Part shown: piece by piece, positions 1-7,302 of the stretch | Layout of the letters: the number at the start of each line of letters is the position of its first letter | How positions within the stretch are numbered: the stretch's first letter is position 1 | DNA from: Nocardiopsis gilva YIM 90087 | GTDB lineage: Bacteria; Actinomycetota; Actinomycetes; Streptosporangiales; Streptosporangiaceae | Assembly (NCBI RefSeq): GCF_002263495.1 | Contig: NZ_CP022753.1 | Coordinates: 5,572,312 to 5,636,311 of the forward strand | DNA length: 64,000 nt | Reading direction: 5' to 3' | Program-made: the position numbers and the translations under genes | The notes under the pieces: generated by a model | The model's input: only the letters and a program-made list of their open reading frames with translations | Database searches by the model: none | What the model was told of the DNA's origin: nothing

Positions 1-986
1 TTGCGTTCGTGGTCGATGATCTCCCGCGGCCCGTAGGGGCAGTCGAAACTGACCGTGGGCACGCCCACCGAGAAGCCCTCGATGATCGTCATGCCGAAGC
101 CCTCGACGCGCGAGCTGACGGCCAGCAGTGACGCCTTGGCCAGCTCACCGGTCAGGTCCTTGGTGCGGCCCATGAGGCTGACCTGGTTGCTCAGGCCCAT
201 ATCGACGATCTTCGTGCGCAGCTTCCCGTCCTTGCTGCCGCCGCCGTAGATGCGCAGCCGCCAGTCGGGGTGCTTCTCGGCGACCATCGCGAAGGCCTCC
301 AGCAGCTTGGGGTACTGCTTGATCGGCGTCATGCGCCCGGCCGCGACGATGATCGGGTTCTCCTGGGTGGAGCGCGGATACTCTCCGGCGGGCAGCGCGT
401 TGGGCATGACACGCAGCCACTCCGGGTTGCTGCTGAGGAAGTCCAGGTAGGCGGAGCGGTCGGCCTGCGTCAGCACGGTCAGCCCGTCGAGCCGGGGGTA
501 ATCCACGCCGATGCTCCCGCGCACGTCGGCCTTGTGTTCGGCCAGGTTGACGTGCTCCTGGCCGATACGCAGCAGGCGTTCGGGCGCCCACCGGGCGATC
601 AGCAGGTTGATCCCGGGCCGCGTGCCCACGACGACGTCGGCGTCGGTCTGGCGCAGGTACTTGCGCAGTCCCTGTGCGGCGACACCGGTGAAGGCGCCGT
701 TCTGCTTGATCTCGGTGGGCGGGACCGCCGCGCCGAGGCGCTTGGTGTGCCACCGGTTCCGCAGCCCACGGGTGGTGTGGTGCCGCCCACCCACCTGGGT
801 TCCGATGGGGGCCAGCGGCACCAGTCGGACGCCCTCGGGCACGGGGAAGAAGGGCTTCTCCTGGTGTCGGGCGAGGCTGGCGATCTCGACCTCGTGGCGC
901 GCGGCGAGACCGCCCGCGGTGTTGAAGACGGTCCGGATCGTGCCGCCCATGCCGTAGGCGTTGGCGATGAGAAAGGAGATCTTCAT
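1..986 (-). CDS. Glycosyltransferase family 4 protein (3' end outside window)
   Basis: This minus-strand gene starts at ATG 986 and runs off the left edge, so about 328 codons are visible. The N-terminus (MKISFLIANAYGMGGTIRTV) is the Rossmann start of a GT-B enzyme, with a Gly-rich donor-side loop. Near the window edge the motif SFDCPYGPREII is the conserved C-terminal nucleotide-sugar segment seen in GT4 enzymes that build poly-glycosylphosphate or teichoic-type polymers. It should act at the cytoplasmic face of the membrane, moving a sugar from a nucleotide donor to a growing wall polymer. Its start overlaps the upstream gene by 4 bp (ATGA), so the two are translationally coupled. The exact sugar cannot be read from sequence. 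Confidence 0.85.
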   Translation of the reverse strand, partial: MKISFLIANAYGMGGTIRTVFNTAGGLAARHEVEIASLARHQEKPFFPVPEGVRLVPLAPIGTQVGGRHHTTRGLRNRWHTKRLGAAVPPTEIKQNGAFTGVAAQGLRKYLRQTDADVVVGTRPGINLLIARWAPERLLRIGQEHVNLAEHKADVRGSIGVDYPRLDGLTVLTQADRSAYLDFLSSNPEWLRVMPNALPAGEYPRSTQENPIIVAAGRMTPIKQYPKLLEAFAMVAEKHPDWRLRIYGGGSKDGKLRTKIVDMGLSNQVSLMGRTKDLTGELAKASLLAVSSRVEGFGMTIIEGFSVGVPTVSFDCPYGPREIIDHER

Positions 987-1825
987 TTGGCACCCTTGTC
1001 GGCCAGCGTCGCCAGGAGCGAGAGATCGTCCTCCGCCGTGTAGTAGGGCCGGATCCGCACAGCGGGTCCGGACTCGGTGAGCGTGGCGTCCGCGAAGACG
1101 AACTTCTTCTTCTTGCCGACGATGTCGTCGGCGTGCGCGGCGAGGCGCAGCTCGGTTTCGGAGCCGTCCTCGCGCAGCCACAGGTCCCACTCGTTGTGGG
1201 CGCGCTCGGGGTCGTGCGCCGCGACCATCGGGCGCAGCGGGATCTCGCAGGTGAAGCGGCCGTCGACGAGCTCGGCGGGTGTCTCCACCACGCCGGAGCG
1301 AGCGCGCTGGCGGGCGACGATCCGCGCGGAGGTGGTGCCCGCGCGCTGTGCGGTGTAGGCGAGCAACCCGGAGACGGTGACCGACTCGGCGCCCATGTCG
1401 ACCCAGCTCACTTCGGCATACGGGGTGACCGCGATCGAGCGCAGCCGCAACCGCCCCCGCGGGTCGCGGATCGCCCGGAGTTCGCGGCGGCGCGGACGGC
1501 GCAGGTAGGCGACGCGCTCGCTGAGATTGAGGCCGGGGTCGCGGGTCGCCAGCGGGGTGGTCCGACCATCTGCTTCGACCCACAGCACGTCCCACGTACC
1601 GTCGTCGAGCTGGAGCCCGTTGAGGTCGGCGCGGACGCGATCGCCCGCGCGGCGCACCGTGGTGATGGGGATGACGACTTCGGAGTCACCGCCGCGGCGC
1701 AGCGCCAGGGATGCGCTGCCGCCGGCATCGCCCGCCTGTCCGTCGCTCTCGCGGAGACGCAGCTCAAGGACGTCGCCGCTGTCGATTCGACTCAACTCTG
1801 CCTGCACTGGCCCCCCAGAGCCCAT
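983..1825 (-). CDS. Conserved protein of a wall-polymer locus, unknown function
   Basis: This 280-residue soluble protein has no signal peptide and no clear membrane segment. It is rich in beta-type alternation: repeated Leu/Val/Ile with Arg and Asp, and phrases such as DGTWDVLWVEADG and HNEWDLWLREDG. These look like two related beta-sandwich units, roughly residues 10-110 and 120-265. Proteins of this kind accompany, or form the tail of, actinomycete teichoic-acid glycosyl- and glycerophosphotransferases. That link is from memory of the family and is not proven here. It is translationally coupled (4-bp overlap) to the downstream GT4 gene, which suggests a partner or scaffold role. A GGGA sequence lies 5 to 8 bases before the ATG at 1825. 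No catalytic motif is visible. Confidence 0.7.
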   Translation of the reverse strand: MGSGGPVQAELSRIDSGDVLELRLRESDGQAGDAGGSASLALRRGGDSEVVIPITTVRRAGDRVRADLNGLQLDDGTWDVLWVEADGRTTPLATRDPGLNLSERVAYLRRPRRRELRAIRDPRGRLRLRSIAVTPYAEVSWVDMGAESVTVSGLLAYTAQRAGTTSARIVARQRARSGVVETPAELVDGRFTCEIPLRPMVAAHDPERAHNEWDLWLREDGSETELRLAAHADDIVGKKKKFVFADATLTESGPAVRIRPYYTAEDDLSLLATLADKGAK

Positions 1826-2136
1826 GACTGTCCCGCGTGCCCCACGCTGCGGCGTGGATCACGCTGGCGCCCGATGACTGGATCATTCGACCGTGAACGG
1901 GACGGTCCGTGCATCAGTAGCGTCGTCGCGCAATCATCCCCCGATGACGCGTCCACACCACTGCTGTCTAGAACCGTACATTTCCCCCTTTAAAGCGCAA
2001 GTAAGGAACCCTTCATCACACACACTCTGAATGTGACCTATTTCGTCACGTCAATGGGGGTATCGCGCGCATGGGCGAAAGTGGTTTACATGAGAAAAAC
2101 TATGGCCGGATGCGGCCAAGGTCACACAAAGCGCAA
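1826..2136. other. Intergenic stretch, 311 bp, no gene
   Basis: This gap lies between the start of the minus-strand gene at 1825 and the end of the methyltransferase gene at 2137. It is more AT-rich than its surroundings around 1980-2150. It should hold the promoter of the 1825 gene and the end of the methyltransferase transcript. A TTGACG hexamer on the minus strand near 2050 could be a -35 element, but I see no convincing -10. A short dyad (TGGCCG, 4-base loop, CGGCCA) lies near 2103-2118. Short open frames here show no codon bias that I would trust. Confidence 0.5.
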
Positions 2137-2856
2137 TCAAGCAGTGCGTTTCCGTGCACGCATAAGAACGATGCTGCCCTGCGTATTCGACTGCCGCGCG
2201 TCGCCGAACGACACCAGGGGGATCAGCGGCGCGGCGGCGTTGAAGCCGATCCGCCCGCCGTGCGCCGACAGGGTCAGGTAGGTGCGCTCAGCGTGGCGGC
2301 CGCGGAACTGGTAGCTGTGCTCCACGACGTCCAGGCCCTGGTCGTCGAGCAGCTCGGTCAGCGTCGCGTGGGTGTAGGTGCGCTGCACGTGGTAGCGCTT
2401 CCGATGCGCCTCGAAAAGGTCGGGCCACTCCGCGCGGCGCGACAGGCAGTCGGCCGACATGACCAGTTCGCCTCCGGGCCGCAGGACGCGGGACATCTCG
2501 CGCAGCGCGGCCGCGCCGTCGTCGAAGTGCTCGATGGCGCAGATCGACATCACCTTGTCGACCGCAGCGTCGCGCATGGGCAGCCGCAGCGCATCGCCCT
2601 CGACGAGGGCCGGGGCATGGCGCAGCCGCGCGCCGCGCACCATCTTGTGCCGCGCCAGGTCCACCGACACCGCGTTGGCGCCGCGGCGCCGCGCCTGCCC
2701 GGCCCAGTAGCCGTCGCCGCCGGCGACGTCGAGCACGGTCTGCCCGCGCAGGTCACCGCCGAGCCAGCGGAGCAGGGTTCCCGCCTCGCGGTAGCGGCAG
2801 ACATGGACCTGGTGGCCGGCGAAGGCGACGACATCTGGCATTCCCACGGGGGACAC
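2137..2856 (-). CDS. Class I SAM-dependent methyltransferase
   Basis: A 239-residue methyltransferase of the UbiE/type-11 kind. Motif I is VLDVAGGDGYW (about residues 41-51), the SAM-binding glycine loop. It is followed by an acidic motif II end (VSVDLA), then a motif III-like DKVMSICAIEHFDD and the post-III segment SRVLRPGGELVMS, all in canonical order. It should transfer a methyl group from SAM to a small acceptor. In this locus a sugar or polymer end group is plausible, but the acceptor is not determined. The start used is GTG 2856; an in-frame ATG at 2841 (MPDVVAFAG) is an equal alternative. It stands alone, convergent with nothing, with the hydrolase gene diverging from it. Confidence 0.85.
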   Translation of the reverse strand: MSPVGMPDVVAFAGHQVHVCRYREAGTLLRWLGGDLRGQTVLDVAGGDGYWAGQARRRGANAVSVDLARHKMVRGARLRHAPALVEGDALRLPMRDAAVDKVMSICAIEHFDDGAAALREMSRVLRPGGELVMSADCLSRRAEWPDLFEAHRKRYHVQRTYTHATLTELLDDQGLDVVEHSYQFRGRHAERTYLTLSAHGGRIGFNAAAPLIPLVSFGDARQSNTQGSIVLMRARKRTA

Positions 2857-2992
2857 CCTAGGACACGCCCTGGGGACGACCTTCCCTCAGTGGCACGTCA
2901 GCGAGATATCAGGAGGATGGCGGCACCGCGGCCTAACGTGCTCACAACAGCAGCCGAACAGGCCAGGGCCGGAGCCGAGGAGGGCACCGTAG

Positions 2993-4149
2993 ATGTCGAA
3001 GACCGCACCGGCGCCGCCGCGCGAGGTCCGGATCGCGGGGAAACCGGCCCTCGCGGCACGGGTCCGGGAGCCCGAGCGCGCGGGAGGCGGCACCAGTGTG
3101 CGGGCGAGCGAACGAGCGGAGTCGCCGATCCACGACCGGCCGCAGGCCCAAGGGGGATCGGCGGCACAGCGAGTGAGGAGCCCGAACGCCGCAGAAGGCA
3201 CCGGTGTGCGGGCGAGCGAACGAGCGGAGTCGCCGATCCACGACCGGCCGCAGGCCCAAGGAGGATCGGCGGCACAGCGAGTGAGGAGCCCGAGCGCCAA
3301 AGAAGGCACCGCGGGACCCCCGATCGTGCTGCTGCACGCGCTGGGTCGGACCCTGGAGGATTGGGAGCCCATCGCCCCGCTGCTGGCGCTGCGGCATCCG
3401 CTGTACGCGGTCGACCTGCGCGGCCACGGCGCCTCTGATGACGGCGCCTGGACGCTCGACGGCCTGCTCGACGACGTCATCCGGGTAATCGGGCACTTCG
3501 GCCTGGACCGGCCGGTGCTGGTCGGCCACGGCCTGGGCGGGATGCTCGCGGTCGCCTACGGGGCGCGCTCGTCGCGCACCACCGCCGTGGTGAACATCGA
3601 GGGGCACGGGTGGCCGCGCCCGCACGACGTCAGCGAACGGCTCGGTCTGTCCCCGGAGGAGGCGGAGGGGCACGTGGCGGCCTTCCGCCACTACACCGTG
3701 GACCAGGTGTCGTCCACTCTCGCGCCGATGCCCCCCGACGCCTTCGACCGGATGGTGGAGGCGTACCGGAGCGGCGCCATGGGGCTGCCCGGACCGGCGC
3801 TGGCGGCATCGGCGCTCCGGTCGGCCGTCACCGCCGACGGTGTCGTCTCCCCGCGGCCTGGCCAGCGCGCGGCCCGCGCCCTGTACGCCGCCTTCGACCG
3901 CTTCGACCCCGATCTGCACTACCGCGACCTGAAGGCCCCCGCCCTCACGCTTGTCTCCACTGCTTCGCTCCCCACTCCGCCGGGGGCGCCGGCCCGCTTC
4001 TCCGACATCCTCACCGCCCAGACCGAGCACGAGCTGATCCCCCGCGGCGACCACCTGCCGTCCCGCGGCGTGGACGCCCCCTACGCCATGCACATGTCCC
4101 ACCCGCACGCGTCGCCGAGCTCATCGAGGACTTCCTGGCCGGTGTCTGA
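2993..4149 (+). pseudogene. Alpha/beta hydrolase, frameshifted and lacking the nucleophile Ser
   Basis: The reading frame opens at ATG 2993, after a GAGGAGGG ribosome-binding site. It encodes an alpha/beta-hydrolase fold: PPIVLLHALG oxyanion segment (residues 109-118), DLRGHGASD (141-149), nucleophile elbow VGHGLGG (177-183), and a late GDH segment for the catalytic His. Three things are odd. Residue 180, where Ser belongs in G-x-S-x-G, is Gly. Residues 36-107 are two 36-residue copies of one segment inserted between strand 1 and the oxyanion loop. Near 4107 the frame breaks: the natural ending RVAELIEDFLAGV, with its stop at 4147-4149, is in the -1 frame, as if one C were missing. Without the shift, translation would run to 4552 across the next gene. 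A sequencing error could explain the frameshift but not the other two. Confidence 0.7.
3098..3313 (+). repeat. Two tandem 108-bp repeats inside the hydrolase gene
   Basis: The copies are 3098-3205 and 3206-3313 and differ at only a handful of bases. The unit is exactly 36 codons, so the frame is kept. Each unit contains a dyad GCCGATCC...GGATCGGC around a smaller GGCC-GCA-GGCC stem, so it folds like a small REP or MITE element. The inserted protein text (VRASERAESP and onward) has low complexity and matches no hydrolase strand. Confidence 0.85.
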
Positions 4150-4220
4150 TCGGCGCCGCCACCCGCCCCCGGGTGCGCGGCGGGTGGGCGGCAGCACCGA
4201 AGGCCCCCTACGCTGGCCAC

Positions 4221-5153
4221 GTGCTGAGCCGGTTGCGCGACCACCGTTGGGTGCGCCTGATCATCGTCCTCATCGTCCTGGGCTGCGCGGGGTACGCGCT
4301 CGTCGCCCGCTGGGACGAGGCCGAGGAGGCGCTCCGCGCGCTCTCCCCCGCGTTCGTCGCGGCGTCGGTGGCGGCGGCGCTGACCGGGCTCGGCGCGCAG
4401 ATGATGGCCTGGCGGGCGATCCTGGCCGACCTCGGGTCACCGCTGCCCGTGCGGGCCACCGCACGGGCGATGTTCGTCGGGCAGCTCGGCAAGTACCTGC
4501 CCGGGTCGGTGTGGGCGTTCGTCGCCCAGGTGGAGCTGGCCAAGGACCGTGACGTGGCCCGGCAGCGGGGCATAACCGCGACCGTGCTGGCCGTGGCGGT
4601 CACCCTGACGGTGAACCTGGCCGTGGCCGCCGCGACCCTGCCGTTCGCCTCGGAGGAGGCAGCGCACCGTTGGTGGTGGGTGCTGGCCTGCGCGCCCTTC
4701 CTACTCGCCGCTCTGCACCCGCGCGTCGTGACGTGGGTGATCCACACGGCGCTGCGGCTGGTCCGGCGGTCCCGGGACGTCCCCGACGCCGAGCTGGAGC
4801 GGGTCAGCGGGCGCGGCATGGCGGTCGCCGTGGGCTGGTCGGTTCTGGCGTGGGTGCCGCTGGGCGCGCACATCTGGGTGCTGGTGCTGGGCGCGGGCGG
4901 GCAGCAGGCCGCCGCCCTTCCCGCCGCCGTCGGGGCCTACGCGCTGGCGTGGACGCTGGGCATCCTGTTCGTCATCGCCCCCGCCGGGATCGGGGTCCGC
5001 GAACTTGTCCTCGTCGTCGCCCTGTCCCCCGTCCTCAGCCCGGGCTCCGCGCTGGTCGTGGCCGCGCTGTCGCGGCTGGTCATGACCGCGGCCGACATCC
5101 TGTGGGCGGGCGCTGCGCTGGCGTTCACCCGGTCGGCCGCCCCGTCTCGGTGA
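4221..5153 (+). CDS. Lysylphosphatidylglycerol synthase TM-domain (UPF0104/COG0392) protein
   Basis: A 310-residue integral membrane protein with about eight hydrophobic helices. It carries the family signature VGQLGKYLPGSVWAFVAQ near residues 95-112 and the late segment IAPAGIGVRELVLV. Family members are flippase-like proteins related to the membrane half of MprF, and several sit in polysaccharide loci. Here a role in moving a lipid-linked precursor, or in lipid modification, is inference only. I chose GTG 4221 (VLSRLRDHRWVRL) because homology starts there; an in-frame upstream start at 4173 would add 16 residues with no family match. The 3' end overlaps the convergent GT4 gene by 29 bp. Confidence 0.82.
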   Translation: MLSRLRDHRWVRLIIVLIVLGCAGYALVARWDEAEEALRALSPAFVAASVAAALTGLGAQMMAWRAILADLGSPLPVRATARAMFVGQLGKYLPGSVWAFVAQVELAKDRDVARQRGITATVLAVAVTLTVNLAVAAATLPFASEEAAHRWWWVLACAPFLLAALHPRVVTWVIHTALRLVRRSRDVPDAELERVSGRGMAVAVGWSVLAWVPLGAHIWVLVLGAGGQQAAALPAAVGAYALAWTLGILFVIAPAGIGVRELVLVVALSPVLSPGSALVVAALSRLVMTAADILWAGAALAFTRSAAPSR

Positions 5154-6234
5154 GGGTCGCGATGTAGTCGTCCCAGTAGGGGTCCGGGTCCACCGGGCAC
5201 ACGCCGTCGCGCAACCGCTGTGGCTCTCCCTCGGCGTAGAACGCTGTGAGGGCGCGGGCCAGGTCCGCGGCGTCGTCCGGTGCGCAGAGCAGCCCGTCCA
5301 CGCCGTCGCGGACGTGGCCGGGCAGGGTGCCTGCGCGGGTGGCGATGACGGGGACTCCGTGCGCGTGGGCGAGCCAGACGTTCTGGGTGGCGGTCGCCGA
5401 GCGGTACGGCAGCACGACCGCGTCGGCACCGGTGAAGAGCTCGGACAGTTCGGCGGCCGGGACGTAGCCCTCGCGGAACTCCACCCGGTCGGCGATCCCG
5501 AGGTCGGCGGCGAGCGACCGCAGCTCGGCCGACCCGCCCCAGAACTCTCCGGCGATGGTCAGCCGCACCCTCGGCGGTGCCCCCTGGGCAAGGGCGCGGA
5601 GCAGCACGTCCACCCCCTTGTAGGGGCGCACGATCCCGAAGAACAGCAGGTGGTGGCGGACACCCTCGGGGTGCGCCGACACGGGCCCGTTCGTCTCCGG
5701 CAGGTGCGGGGGCATCTCGGCCATCCCCACCCGGGTGTCGGTGCCCAGGACCAGCCCCCGCGCCAGGTGCGCCTGGTCGGGCGAGTGCGCGAGGACGCCG
5801 TCGACGCGGCGCAGCAGGGCGCGCATCAGGGTGGTGTCGGCGGGGCCGGGTTCGTGCGGCAGCACGTTGTGGCAGAGCGCGACCGTGCGGCCGCCGCGCC
5901 CCACCCCCGCCAGGACGCCCAGGTAGGGCGGTACCTGCACCGGGGAGAACACGGCCAGCACGGTGAGGTCGCTTATCCGGGCCGCGCGCCACCCCGCGCG
6001 CCACCAGCCGTCCGGCCGGTACCAGGCCAGGTCGTGGCGGGTCCGGGGGAAGAGCTCCCCCTCGGGGACGTCGATGGTCTGGCGCCCCGGGTAGAGCAGT
6101 GACGGGTACTGCGCCCGCCACGACTCGATGACGACCTCGTGCCCCCGCTCCGCGAGCCGGTGCGCGAGCTCCGTCGTGTGCCGTGCCCCGCCGCCCTTGT
6201 ACGGGTAGGCCGGGCCGACCAGCGTGATGCGCAT
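5125..6234 (-). CDS. Glycosyltransferase family 4
   Basis: A 369-residue GT-B enzyme. The N-terminal half opens with MRITLVGPAYPYKGGGARHT, the classic GT4 start with a Gly-rich acceptor-side loop. The C-terminal donor domain has FFGIVRPYKGVDVLLRAL, then FREGYVPAAELSELFTGAD, then the signature LAHAHGVPVIATRAGTLPGHV with DGVDGLL. It should act in the cytoplasm, adding a hexose from a nucleotide donor to a lipid-linked or polymer acceptor. The gene lies downstream of the GT2 gene at 6321-7262 on the same strand, but a long palindrome (6248-6307) separates them, so joint transcription is uncertain. Its 3' end overlaps the convergent membrane gene by 29 bp. Confidence 0.9.
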   Translation of the reverse strand: MRITLVGPAYPYKGGGARHTTELAHRLAERGHEVVIESWRAQYPSLLYPGRQTIDVPEGELFPRTRHDLAWYRPDGWWRAGWRAARISDLTVLAVFSPVQVPPYLGVLAGVGRGGRTVALCHNVLPHEPGPADTTLMRALLRRVDGVLAHSPDQAHLARGLVLGTDTRVGMAEMPPHLPETNGPVSAHPEGVRHHLLFFGIVRPYKGVDVLLRALAQGAPPRVRLTIAGEFWGGSAELRSLAADLGIADRVEFREGYVPAAELSELFTGADAVVLPYRSATATQNVWLAHAHGVPVIATRAGTLPGHVRDGVDGLLCAPDDAADLARALTAFYAEGEPQRLRDGVCPVDPDPYWDDYIATLTETGRPTG

Positions 6235-6247
6235 GCGCTCCCTTCCG

Positions 6248-6307
6248 TTGATCTCGGAGATACTGGGGTAAAAATCGCCGCTGAAACCCCAATATCTCCG
6301 AGATCAA
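6248..6307. repeat. Long palindrome, family copy 1
   Basis: Two 22-base arms (6248-6269 and 6286-6307) flank a 16-base loop. One position is mismatched (C against A). It lies 13 bp past the stop of the GT2 gene and 13 bp before the next start on the same strand. The core TTGATCTCGGAGATA is shared with the copies at 12017, 23041 and 32233. It could act as a terminator or be a dispersed palindromic repeat. Confidence 0.9.
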
Positions 6308-6320
6308 GGGCGTAGCAGGA

Positions 6321-7262
6321 TCAGGAGCTGTTGCGCGACCGCACGATCAGGTCCGCGAGCAGCGCCATGGACCCCACGATCAGCCCCGTCATGAACAGCA
6401 TGATCGTGTTGTTCGGGATGTACAGCGGGGCCTTGACCATGTCGAAGACGAACTTCACCGAGCCGATGCCGATGAGCCACAGGGCCAGCGGCATCAGCAC
6501 CTTCAGCGGGTTGAAGTACATGACCATCCGCAGCACCTGCAGGATGTAGCGGTAGGCGTCGCGGACGAAGTGGAACTTGGAGTTCCCCGCCCGCTTGGCG
6601 TAGCTGATGGGCACGTAGTGCACCGGGTGCTGGTTGGACAGGAACGCCAGGGTGATCGTGGTGACGCAGGAGAAGCCGGGCGGCAGGAGCCGCAGGTAGG
6701 GCAGGGAGACCTCGCGGCGGAAAGCGCGCATGCCGGAGTTGAGGTCCGGGATGGTGGTGTTGGTGAGCCGCTCGGCGATCTTGCGGATCACCCACTTCGT
6801 GGGAACCCGCAGGAACTTGTGGCTGCCGGACTCCTGCGTGCGCGCGCCGACGACCTGGTCCATCTCGGGGTTCTCGTCGAGCATGGCGACGAACTCCGGG
6901 ATGCGCTCGTTGGGGTAGGTCATGTCCGCGTCGGTCCACACGACGATGTCACCGCGTGCCCGCTGGGTGCCGATCCGGCGCACCGTCCCGGAGCCGCCGT
7001 TGTGCCCGAAGGCGATGACGCGCATGCGCGGAAAGCGCGTCTTGGCCGCGCGCAGCCGGGCCAGGGTCTCGTCGGTCGAGGCGTCGTCGATGGCGAGCAG
7101 CTCGTAGGCGTACCCCGACGCGTCCATCGCCGCACTGATCCGCTCGATCTCCGCCACCACGTGGTCCTGCTCGTTGTAGCAGGGCAGCACGATGGTGACG
7201 CGCGGTCCCGCGGGCTCGGCGTCGGCGGCTGCTCTCTCAGGTACTTCCTGCATCTCGCTCAC
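6321..7262 (-). CDS. Glycosyltransferase family 2 (polyprenyl-phosphate glycosyltransferase type)
   Basis: A 313-residue GT-A enzyme with two C-terminal membrane helices. The catalytic domain starts at VTIVLPCYNEQD (residues 22-33). The nucleotide-binding acidic pair sits in LLAIDDASTDET (D59, D60), and the metal-binding DXD is WTDADM (D111 and D113). Hydrophobic segments near residues 240-262 and 275-300 anchor it. The layout matches DPM1/GtrB-like enzymes that load a sugar onto polyprenyl phosphate for use outside the membrane. A GT-C-like multi-pass protein is encoded just upstream on the same strand (7303-9384) and could use such a donor. That pairing is inference. Confidence 0.88.
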   Translation of the reverse strand: MSEMQEVPERAAADAEPAGPRVTIVLPCYNEQDHVVAEIERISAAMDASGYAYELLAIDDASTDETLARLRAAKTRFPRMRVIAFGHNGGSGTVRRIGTQRARGDIVVWTDADMTYPNERIPEFVAMLDENPEMDQVVGARTQESGSHKFLRVPTKWVIRKIAERLTNTTIPDLNSGMRAFRREVSLPYLRLLPPGFSCVTTITLAFLSNQHPVHYVPISYAKRAGNSKFHFVRDAYRYILQVLRMVMYFNPLKVLMPLALWLIGIGSVKFVFDMVKAPLYIPNNTIMLFMTGLIVGSMALLADLIVRSRNSS

Positions 7263-7302
7263 GGTCGGCCAAGGATAGCGGGGGATCGCCGGGCCGCTGC
7301 GG

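Noticed and set aside
4150..4552. C-terminal extension of the hydrolase frame past 4149
   Set aside because: It covers the beginning of the membrane protein gene in another frame and has no domain; the frameshift explanation is better.
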